Below the pieces are notes generated by a model. That model was given only the letters and a program-made list of their open reading frames with translations. It was not told the DNA's origin and ran no database searches. A DNA stretch of 64,000 bases from Saccharibacter sp. 17.LH.SD (GTDB lineage Bacteria; Pseudomonadota; Alphaproteobacteria; Acetobacterales; Acetobacteraceae), in assembly GCF_009834805.1 (NCBI RefSeq), contig NZ_WVHO01000001.1:57565-121564 (forward strand). Direction: 5' to 3'. The translations under genes were made by a program, and so were the position numbers. This document shows positions 6,854 through 13,524 of the stretch, piece by piece; within the stretch, counting starts at the first letter, position 1, and the number at the start of each line of letters is the position of its first letter.

Positions 6854-9800
6854 GTTCGTGCCTCCTGTTGAATGGGAGAGAGCTCTCCAAAGCGGTTGAT
6901 GCTGTATTTTTGGATGGATGTAAGCGTTTTTGCGCCTATACTTCGGGTCACTGAGGTTGGGTTTTCGGTGCGAGATAGCGCGAAGGACGCACTATATCGA
7001 TCAAGCCCGGAGAAATATCCTTCAACAATTGTGCCATCGCGTTTGATCACCCGGACATAACTGCGGCGATAAAGGCTAAAGCAGAAATGATGGTCCGGCC
7101 CCATCTGTGGCCATTTTTCTTCTGGTTTGTTTTGAGCTGAAGCTCTATCGGGTGGATGAGGCCAACGGGTAGGGTTCATGATTTGATGAGGGTAAATTGG
7201 CACAAGATACCATTCTACCTTGCCTGTTTTCCCATATTTTTTGAACACATCCACACGTGTCATATCGCCCCGGTTGGCCGTTCCTTCTCGGACGAGCACA
7301 GCAGGCTTATCGGTAGAAGCAACCCGCACTTTACGGATCTCAGGGCCTAATTTCCCCTCAGCGGTTGGGGCACGGGGTGGTTTATCGGCAGGGCGACCTG
7401 CCTCAACCCAGGTGCGTAGAACAGAAATAAGCCCGGCATTACGCTCGGGGTCTTTAATATGAGTGAGGTCAGTTTCTTTCAACTTATCAATAGCGCGGCG
7501 TTCATAAATAACGGGTTTTGTGCCTTCTTGTCGCACTTGGTAAATCGTGGCCGCATGTCCTTCCCCTCTGGCGCGGCGGCGTTCTGGCCGCACAACGGTG
7601 ATGGTTTTGAAGGCGGCTTCAAGATCGTGCCGGAAATTATCCCATGGAGGGGCAACGTCTCGCATGGGGCGTGCAAGCCCTTTTTGCTCACATTCTTGAA
7701 AAGAACGTGTCAGTTTCTGGATTTCACGTTCATTCACCGCGGCCACCACAACGGCATCAAGTGCATGGTGGCGGTCATCTCTGATACGTTTACCGTCAAT
7801 TTTCTTGAGGGATTCAACGCCCCATGCATGACGAAGCGCTGCAGTGAGGCCACCAGGGCGTGTAAAAACACGCCGTATGCCCCCTTTCTCTGCACGTTGG
7901 CCAGGCGGGTAGAGAAGGCGGGCAGCCTCTGCCATAAGGCGTGTTGCATAGCGTGTATCATTAAGGTTGCGGCTACGAAAACGTTCTTCGATTTCGGCAC
8001 TGCTTTTGAGAAGAAAATTGCGTTTTTTTAACCCGCGTGTTTCTTTGCGCCCTTCAACAGATGCTTTAAAACGCTCCCAGTCCTCTGGGCCTTTCTTTTG
8101 GTGGATCCATTCATACGGGGTTTGATTTTTCTTTTCCTGATTTGCCTTGGCGGTGCAGAGCCCCTTATTGAGGTAGCTATCATCGCCAAAACGAGACCAA
8201 GGAAGGATATGGTCGACCTGAACACTATTATCACTGGCGATCAGTGTCTCGGGTGCTATAGGTTGGTCAGTATAGCAGCATCGACCGCCTTGCTCTTTCC
8301 AGAGACGGAAGCGCAAGAGTGTCTCGGATGAAATAACGTCCTGGCCAAGTAGCTCACAAGCTTCTGCACGCTCACGCGCGCGTTGTGCCGTGTTTTTCTG
8401 GATGCCTTTTTCAATGTCTCGTCTTTTTTCCGCGCTATTGCTGACATCGCGCGCCAGTTCAATATAAATAGCGTCGGGCAATCCCCAGCGATTTCGCATA
8501 GCCCAGAGTTGTTTCATACCTTCACTTAGGGCTTTGCGAGCAATAGGGCTGCCAATGCTCTCGCGTACATCGTCTAATAATGCGTTAAATTTTTCTTTCG
8601 TATCAATCGTATCGTAATGGCTCAATTGTGAGGCTGCGTGATTATATCCAGCTTTTTGGCAGGCTTTGTCATATGTTAAGCCTTCTTCCAGAAAGGGAAT
8701 GAGACGCCGTGCGGCTTTGTCAGAAAGGGAGGCCGCGCCTTTAAATTTTGCAAATTTACCTTCATCAACGGCTTGTATAATGAGGGTAAGCACCTCGAGC
8801 GGAAGGCCAATGGTTTTGAGCTTTTCATGGATTGTATCGGTCAGTTCATGAAAGCTGATCACCCAAGCGGCTTCATCAAGAGGCTCTGGGTGGGGGAGCA
8901 TACACTGCCAGAGTGTCTCGCCCAAAATTGACCGAAATGTCGCTGTTCCAGGAAAAGATTCTCCTGTTCTGGCGGCGATATCGTGGTTTTCTTGCTCTGG
9001 TGGGATGGTGGTAAAACGCTGGTCATCACGTAAGCCGATCAGGGTGCGGACTTTTTTCACCGTGAGCTTACGGGTTTTCCCGGCTTGCTCATAGGAGAGG
9101 CGGAGTTCCTCAGGCGTGAGAGGGCGCTCTATAGGGCCGTCTGTCACACGCAAATTGACGAGACGACAAAGGAGACGAAAGCGCTCGAAAGAGGGGGCGA
9201 AGCGGGCGGCACGTTTTTCACCCTTTTCAAAAGGACACTCCCCAACACGGGCGGCGCTATCTTGCAAAGGTTTTTGCCGAAAAGCGATTGCAATGAAAGA
9301 ATGTTCCAGCTCCTTCGTTGTGGCAGTGTTTCCGAGGCGGCGTTGGGCGGAAAAGAGCGTGCGTGTTTCTGCCAGCACATCATCCCGGCTCATGGTACGG
9401 TCAAAAAGACCATCCCGATTTCGGCGCCTGTTCCCATAGAGGGGATCACGGGCGAATATCTCGCCAACCGTGCGATATTGTGCCAATCGTTCTTTTGTCT
9501 TTTCGACAGCGCCAAGCATCTTGCCTTCTTCGGCAGAGGAGTTGGTCGCAGCGCGTTTTGCTGAGGATTTAAAACCGCGTCTTTTGGCGATATGGCCAAG
9601 CGCAATTGCAAATTCGTGTGGGGAAAGGGGGCGGTCAAGCCCTTTGGCGCGCATTTCCCACGGGTCTAGGCCGGGTTGATGGAGAGCATCAGGCTTAGAG
9701 GAGGAGAGCAGCCCATAGGTTTCAAAGAGATGGCGGATATCGGTCATACGTTTGCGACGCCGGCGAATAACGCGACGAAGAAGGCGGTGAGCCCGCCGAA

Positions 9801-9966
9801 TTTGATTGGTTGGGGTGCGCTCTTTGTTCGTCTCTGGAACATCAAAACACCAGCTGCCTAGAGCCTCAATGGCGTTATCAGTATCCGTGTTGCGCAGGAC
9901 CGCCCAGCCACAAGAACCGATGCCAAGATCAATGCCAAATAAAAAAGACTCTGTGACTGCCGTCAT
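6805..9966 (-). CDS. cas9: Cas9 RNA-guided endonuclease, subtype II-C
   Basis: A 1053-residue Cas9, within the compact II-C size range. Seen in order: RuvC-I with D13 in FGIDLGIGSCGWAVL; an arginine-rich bridge helix (RRVIRRRRKRM); the REC lobe; RuvC-II with E503 in YIELARDVSNS; HNH with D585/H586 in QVDHILPWSRF and N609; RuvC-III with H734 and D737 in RHHALDAVVV; then WED/PAM-interacting sequence. All catalytic residues are present. An in-frame ATG at 10026 exists, but it would run over the tracrRNA promoter and adds sequence unlike any Cas9, so the ATG at 9966 is preferred. The PAM cannot be read from sequence. Confidence 0.95.
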   Translation of the reverse strand: MTAVTESFLFGIDLGIGSCGWAVLRNTDTDNAIEALGSWCFDVPETNKERTPTNQIRRAHRLLRRVIRRRRKRMTDIRHLFETYGLLSSSKPDALHQPGLDPWEMRAKGLDRPLSPHEFAIALGHIAKRRGFKSSAKRAATNSSAEEGKMLGAVEKTKERLAQYRTVGEIFARDPLYGNRRRNRDGLFDRTMSRDDVLAETRTLFSAQRRLGNTATTKELEHSFIAIAFRQKPLQDSAARVGECPFEKGEKRAARFAPSFERFRLLCRLVNLRVTDGPIERPLTPEELRLSYEQAGKTRKLTVKKVRTLIGLRDDQRFTTIPPEQENHDIAARTGESFPGTATFRSILGETLWQCMLPHPEPLDEAAWVISFHELTDTIHEKLKTIGLPLEVLTLIIQAVDEGKFAKFKGAASLSDKAARRLIPFLEEGLTYDKACQKAGYNHAASQLSHYDTIDTKEKFNALLDDVRESIGSPIARKALSEGMKQLWAMRNRWGLPDAIYIELARDVSNSAEKRRDIEKGIQKNTAQRARERAEACELLGQDVISSETLLRFRLWKEQGGRCCYTDQPIAPETLIASDNSVQVDHILPWSRFGDDSYLNKGLCTAKANQEKKNQTPYEWIHQKKGPEDWERFKASVEGRKETRGLKKRNFLLKSSAEIEERFRSRNLNDTRYATRLMAEAARLLYPPGQRAEKGGIRRVFTRPGGLTAALRHAWGVESLKKIDGKRIRDDRHHALDAVVVAAVNEREIQKLTRSFQECEQKGLARPMRDVAPPWDNFRHDLEAAFKTITVVRPERRRARGEGHAATIYQVRQEGTKPVIYERRAIDKLKETDLTHIKDPERNAGLISVLRTWVEAGRPADKPPRAPTAEGKLGPEIRKVRVASTDKPAVLVREGTANRGDMTRVDVFKKYGKTGKVEWYLVPIYPHQIMNPTRWPHPPDRASAQNKPEEKWPQMGPDHHFCFSLYRRSYVRVIKRDGTIVEGYFSGLDRYSASFALSRTENPTSVTRSIGAKTLTSIQKYSINRFGELSPIQQEARTWHGAVCTSPAPPNSV

Positions 9967-9984
9967 GATTTTTCTGCCCCAGTA

Positions 9985-10013
9985 TTGACAGGAGAAAGTA
10001 TGCTCCATACTCT
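9985..10013 (+). promoter_or_regulatory. Promoter of the tracrRNA
   Basis: A perfect -35 box TTGACA (9985-9990), a 17-base spacer and a weaker -10 TACTCT (10008-10013). This places the transcript start at about 10020, exactly where the anti-repeat begins. The -35 box lies only 19 bases upstream of the divergent cas9 start. Confidence 0.7.
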
Positions 10014-10020
10014 CCATAAA

Positions 10021-10113
10021 AGGCAAATCGGTAGGGAAACCACGGTAACATGGTTTTCCATGTGAAGGATTACCTCTCGTCAGGAGACTGGCGAGAGGGA
10101 TTCCTCTCTTTTT
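10021..10113 (+). ncRNA. tracrRNA of the type II-C system
   Basis: The anti-repeat is 10021-10045 (AGGCAAATCGGTAGGGAAAC then CACGG). It is the complement of the first 25-26 bases of the crRNA repeat with a single G/A mismatch, which would give a small bulge in the duplex. It is followed by hairpin ACATGG-TTTT-CCATGT (10048-10063), an 11-bp hairpin with a GAGA loop (10073-10098), and a terminator hairpin GAGAGG-GATT-CCTCTC plus five T (10093-10113) that overlaps the previous stem. It would pair with pre-crRNA, allow RNase III trimming and load Cas9. The transcript is about 93 bases if the promoter is right. Confidence 0.88.
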
Positions 10114-10446
10114 AGAATATGGCGTGTTCTTTTAACGTGTAATAAGAACATCCTGGTGGCATGACGCCGTAGAAACTAATGTCATAGTCGCTCATCATGG
10201 TGTCTTCATAAAATATATCGTTATATTGTCATAACGTTTTTCGTGCATGTCATTCCGAAATGAGGAATGCTGTTCTCCTGCGCATTTATTATCTTATGGC
10301 GCTATTAACGTGAATAATGGGGGAGTGTCGGTCCAGTTGAGAGAAAAAACGGACAGAATTGGCGTGAAAGAGACGGTACGGCGATGGTTTTTATCCCGAA
10401 AAAAGGCAAAAAACATCATGATAACAAGAAGTTATTCCGGATCTAT
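10114..10446. other. Gene-free stretch between tracrRNA and CRISPR array
   Basis: No convincing coding sequence. It holds a loose inverted repeat TGTTCTT/AAGAACA around 10125-10150 and a short CATTCC/GGAATG hairpin near 10250-10269. The part next to the array is purine-rich (runs of A and G, 10340-10440). It could include the array's acquisition leader, but I see no motif that proves it. An open frame at 10247-10474 runs into the first repeat and is not believed. Confidence 0.5.
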
Positions 10447-10614
10447 ATCTTACCTTAGGCAAATCGGTAGGTAAACCACGGCACAGTTGTTGTTCTCGGT
10501 ATGCAGGATGAGATCTTACCTTAGGCAAATCGGTAGGTAAACCACGGCGTTGGCATGACAGTTCACACACTCAACCGCATCTTACCTTAGGCAAATAAGT
10601 AATGCTTGATTAAT
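10447..10614 (-). CRISPR. Main CRISPR array: two full repeats, one half repeat, two 30-bp spacers
   Basis: Repeats of 36 bases start at 10447, 10513 and 10579, an exact 66-base period. On the plus strand they read ATCTTACCTTAGGCAAATCG then GTAGGTAAACCACGGC. Spacers are 10483-10512 and 10549-10578. The third copy keeps only its first 18 plus-strand bases. Pairing with the tracrRNA shows that crRNAs are made from the minus strand, where the repeat begins GCCGTGG and ends AAGGTAAGAT. That end carries a TAAGAT -10-like box, as in other II-C arrays in which each repeat starts its own short crRNA. The array is unusually short, so the system may be little used or recently trimmed. Confidence 0.93.
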
Positions 10615-11028
10615 ATGATCCTGCTTTTTGGTATTTCTTGTGCCGTATGCGGTGCCACGCTGCTATTGATGCAGCGCCTATAGCCTTCGCGTGGCCCTTC
10701 TTGAGGCCGTGGCGGGTTGCCTGTAAGGTGCATTGAGTCATTTTTGAATCCCGTGAAGCGTCTGTACGGGGAGAAGAGGTTTATCGTCTTCTAAACAAAA
10801 ATTTTACTATTGGGGCAATGAAGATGCTGCTTACAGGCGTTATCTTCCATGATCAGCTATGAGGTGATGACCAGTGAGAGAGGGCATGATGGCCGTCACG
10901 CCTCATATGGGATGATATCTTGATATACCTTGCGGGGATCATCGTCTGACGCGGAAAATGTTGATATGCTGTGCTCTAAACATGGACCAATCGTCAGAAT
11001 TTTATAGGGAAGCACTACTCGGCATAGA
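10615..11028. other. Gene-free stretch between CRISPR array and tRNA-Ser
   Basis: No convincing gene. Between about 10650 and 10740 the DNA turns GC-rich and contains short hairpins (GCTGC-TATTGAT-GCAGC near 10668 and GGCC/GGCC near 10700), which could be an RNA element or a scrap of a former gene. The remainder shows nothing I can name. Confidence 0.4.
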
Positions 11029-11119
11029 TGGCGGAGAGAGTGGGATTCGAACCCACGGTACGCTATTAACGTACACACGCTTTCCAAGCGTGCGCCTTAA
11101 GCCGCTCGGCCATCTCTCC
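11029..11119 (-). tRNA. tRNA-Ser (anticodon GGA)
   Basis: Read on the minus strand, GGAGAGA pairs with TCTCTCC as acceptor stem, followed by G and an encoded CCA. The anticodon stem CACGC/GCGTG encloses loop TTGGAAA, giving anticodon GGA (serine, UCC/UCU codons). A long variable arm GTACG/CGTAC and the TTCGAAT T-loop are present, as expected of tRNA-Ser. Confidence 0.97.
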
Positions 11120-11140
11120 GCTGAGCGTGCGGGGAACATA

Positions 11141-11797
11141 TCATTCTCCCGTGGAAAGACAACCCCCTGCATGTGCATTTTTGACAAAATTCTTCAAAAG
11201 TTCTGGGGATTTATGTCCAGGGTGGGATTCCACACCAGAGGAGACATCAACCGCTGTCGCCTTGCTGGTGGCTATCGCTTGTTGAACATTATGGGCGTTA
11301 AGCCCTCCGGCTAATAGCCAAGGGAGAGGGGCGTTCCATCCTTGTGTTAAGGACCAATCAAAGCGTTTCCCAAGCCCGCCAGGGCGCGTGTCATGCTCAT
11401 CAGCCGGGGCCTCAATAATGAAACGGTCTAGCGTGCTCGCCTGCGTGGGGAGGTCAGACGCTGTTTTGATCCCACGTGCGAGCCAAACGGGAAGGCCCGT
11501 TTGTTGTTTAATCTGCTGAGCTATGTCTGGCGTGGTGTAGAGTTGCAAGACATCAAGCGGAACATGCGCGAGAACATCGTTGATCATCTCAAGGGTCGGT
11601 TTAACAAATAACCCGACACGTGATGGCCCGCCTTGTTGGGCTGTAGGGATGGTTTGGTGCAAGAGGGCCGCCTGCTCAGCCGAGATGGAGCGCGGAGAGG
11701 GGGGGTAAAACACAAACCCCACCCATGTCACCTCTAGCTCGGCACAAAGTTGCACATCTTGAGGCCGCGTTAACCCACAGATTTTGATCTCTGTCAT
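11141..11797 (-). CDS. trpF: Phosphoribosylanthranilate isomerase
   Basis: A 218-residue TIM barrel for the third step of tryptophan synthesis, an Amadori rearrangement of N-(5-phosphoribosyl)anthranilate. Visible family motifs are IKICGLTRPQD with the catalytic Cys at the start, DVLQLYTT, a candidate catalytic-acid region DTRPGGLGKRFDW, and the phosphate-binding end LLAGGLNAHNV. The start overlaps the pyrF stop by 4 bases (ATGA), so the two are coupled. LapA-PyrF-TrpF linkage is common in alphaproteobacteria. Confidence 0.95.
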   Translation of the reverse strand: MTEIKICGLTRPQDVQLCAELEVTWVGFVFYPPSPRSISAEQAALLHQTIPTAQQGGPSRVGLFVKPTLEMINDVLAHVPLDVLQLYTTPDIAQQIKQQTGLPVWLARGIKTASDLPTQASTLDRFIIEAPADEHDTRPGGLGKRFDWSLTQGWNAPLPWLLAGGLNAHNVQQAIATSKATAVDVSSGVESHPGHKSPELLKNFVKNAHAGGCLSTGE

Positions 11798-12510
11798 GAA
11801 GCCTTGAGCTCAGCTTGAATGGTCTGTGCTGCCTGTGCGGGGTCCGCGGCCCGTGTGATGGGGCGACCAACCACAATCCAGTCCGCTCCGGCCTCAGCAG
11901 CTTGGCGCGGGGTCATGACGCGCTTCTGGTCATGGGCTTCACTACCCTCGGGGCGTATGCCGGGCACAATCAGTTCTGGCACCTCACCGAGCGCATCACG
12001 CAAGGCTGTAATTTCATGAGCGGAGCAGACAAGCCCATCCGCTCCGGCCTGCATGGCCAACCGGCCGAGCTTCACCACTTGTTGCAACGGCGTGGCATTC
12101 ACCCCAATCTCGGAGAGGGTTTGGGTGTTCATGCTGGTTAAGACGGTCACAGCAATGAGTTTAGGCCGTTCTGGGTCCCCCGGGAATGCTTCATCCAGCA
12201 CCTCTCTGGAACGACGGATCATCTCCGCCCCGCCACAGGCATGAATGGTGGTGAGGCGGGGTTTGAGCGGTGTGAGGGCTTTTAGGCCGGATGCTACTGT
12301 ATTGGGGATGTCATGCAATTTGAGGTCGAGGAAAAGATCCTGCTGTGCCCCAATCGCTTTCACAGCCTCTAGGCCGCATGCGTAGGTGAATTCGAGGCCG
12401 AGTTTAACAGCATCAACACATCCACGAAGATCATTCGCCCAACGCTGTGCGGTTGCGTGGTCTGATGTGTCTAGAGCGGCAATGAGGCGTGTAGAACGGC
12501 GATTGGCCAT
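11794..12510 (-). CDS. pyrF: Orotidine 5'-phosphate decarboxylase
   Basis: A 238-residue class I OMP decarboxylase, the last step of UMP synthesis. The catalytic Asp/Lys array is in FLDLKLHDIPNTV, the first strand is LIAALDTSD, and the phosphate-binding loop near the end is VPGIRPEG. The gene lies between lapA (3 bases away) and trpF (4-base overlap), so the three form one minus-strand operon joining pyrimidine and tryptophan synthesis. Confidence 0.96.
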   Translation of the reverse strand: MANRRSTRLIAALDTSDHATAQRWANDLRGCVDAVKLGLEFTYACGLEAVKAIGAQQDLFLDLKLHDIPNTVASGLKALTPLKPRLTTIHACGGAEMIRRSREVLDEAFPGDPERPKLIAVTVLTSMNTQTLSEIGVNATPLQQVVKLGRLAMQAGADGLVCSAHEITALRDALGEVPELIVPGIRPEGSEAHDQKRVMTPRQAAEAGADWIVVGRPITRAADPAQAAQTIQAELKAS

Positions 12511-12513
12511 GGG

Positions 12514-12867
12514 TTATTTCTCAGCCATAGGTTGAACGGTCTCTGTTTGAGCAGGTGCTGCTGGCTTTGACGGTGCGGCAGAGGCTTGCGCTTGGTCGAG
12601 GCGTTGATGAAGCTCAACAATTTGCTTCTCTAGAGAACGCACTTGATTTTCCGCACGGCGCGCACGGCGGCGTTGACGTAATTCGCCCATCCAGCCAAGC
12701 AAAAAGCCGATAACCAACCCAGCAAGAGGGACAGCAAAAATAAAAATCCCGTCTGGCTTAATTTCCCATTGCCACGGACCTAACCAAATGGTCATAGGAT
12801 CAGTGTTACTGAGGGCGACTGTGGCCAGGAACAAAACAACAAGGACAATAATGAGTAGTCTGAGCAT
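12514..12867 (-). CDS. lapA: LapA-domain (DUF1049) membrane protein
   Basis: A 117-residue protein with two membrane segments (LLIIVLVVLFLATVALSNT and IFIFAVPLAGLVIGFLLGW) followed by a charged coiled coil (RRRARRAENQVRSLEKQIV) and a Pro/Ala-rich tail. This is the lipopolysaccharide-assembly protein A layout; in E. coli LapA works with LapB to tune LpxC and lipid A synthesis. It is first in the pyrF-trpF operon. ihfB, a frequent upstream neighbour in alphaproteobacteria, is not here. Confidence 0.85.
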   Translation of the reverse strand: MLRLLIIVLVVLFLATVALSNTDPMTIWLGPWQWEIKPDGIFIFAVPLAGLVIGFLLGWMGELRQRRRARRAENQVRSLEKQIVELHQRLDQAQASAAPSKPAAPAQTETVQPMAEK

Positions 12868-13022
12868 GGGGTATTCTTATCCTGCTTGAAGGAACGCGAC
12901 AAGAAACATGTGTATGAACACTTGACGCTTATGCCTGTTTCTTTCGACAATGCGTCCCGTTAATCACAATTGTCGAGAACAGATACGTTTGCGTATCAGA
13001 TAATTAGGACAGAGTCAGGATC

Positions 13023-13505
13023 ATGACAAAAAAATCTGGCGAGAATGCCGTGCGTGCAGCACTTGAGCTACAGCTCGGGGCTCAATATCTTTGTCATGCA
13101 GAGATAGATGTGCCGGAATCTCCACAAGTTTTTCTCACTCTTCAGGCCCCGCCACATCTTAATCTTGTCGTGAATCTGAGCTTGCGTAAAGCATCCAATG
13201 ATGAATCTCTCTATGAGCTACGCCTGGTGCTTGAGGGAACAGGCCTGCCACGCAAGGCTGAAGAGAATGAGGACTTGCCAACCGTTTATCGTGCTAATGT
13301 TGTCTATGCCGGTATTTTTGGGCTGACAGGTGAGGCGTCTTCAGAAGAGAAAGAGGCTTATTTGGTGCAAAACGCGTCAGGGTATTTAATGCCAGCCGCG
13401 CGTGCGGTTTTGCTCAACCTCATCAGAGAGAGTGGTTTCTCAACCGTCAATCCACAACCTGTTGATTTCCGTGAGTTTTGGCACAGCTACAAAAAAAGCA
13501 ACTAA
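13023..13505 (+). CDS. secB: Protein-export chaperone SecB
   Basis: A 160-residue SecB: LNLVVNLSLR in the core sheet, VVYAGIFGLTG, and the C-terminal RAVLLNLIRESGFSTVNPQP followed by VDF, which matches the helix and loop ending of SecB. The tetramer holds unfolded precursors and passes them to SecA for export. The start has AGGA just upstream. Sequence similarity to the E. coli protein is modest but the order of motifs is right. It precedes the large glycosyltransferase by 19 bases, so the two may share a message. Confidence 0.88.
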   Translation: MTKKSGENAVRAALELQLGAQYLCHAEIDVPESPQVFLTLQAPPHLNLVVNLSLRKASNDESLYELRLVLEGTGLPRKAEENEDLPTVYRANVVYAGIFGLTGEASSEEKEAYLVQNASGYLMPAARAVLLNLIRESGFSTVNPQPVDFREFWHSYKKSN

Positions 13506-13524
13506 TTGACAGGGATGATATAAC

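Noticed and set aside
7459..8031. Plus-strand open frame of 190 codons
   Set aside because: It lies wholly antisense to cas9, whose motifs prove the minus-strand frame; no ribosome site or family resemblance.
9967..10026. Upstream in-frame ATG giving a longer Cas9
   Set aside because: The extra residues resemble no Cas9 and the region holds the tracrRNA promoter and the first bases of the anti-repeat. The ATG at 9966 places RuvC-I at the usual distance.
10247..10474. Short open frame before the CRISPR array
   Set aside because: It runs into the first repeat and shows no protein character.
11029..11119. tRNA-Ser as attachment site for an integrated element containing the CRISPR locus
   Set aside because: No integrase gene and no partial repeat of the tRNA 3' end was seen on the left side of the locus.
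10958..11314. Open frame covering tRNA-Ser
   Set aside because: It overlaps a perfect tRNA and the end of trpF; an artefact.
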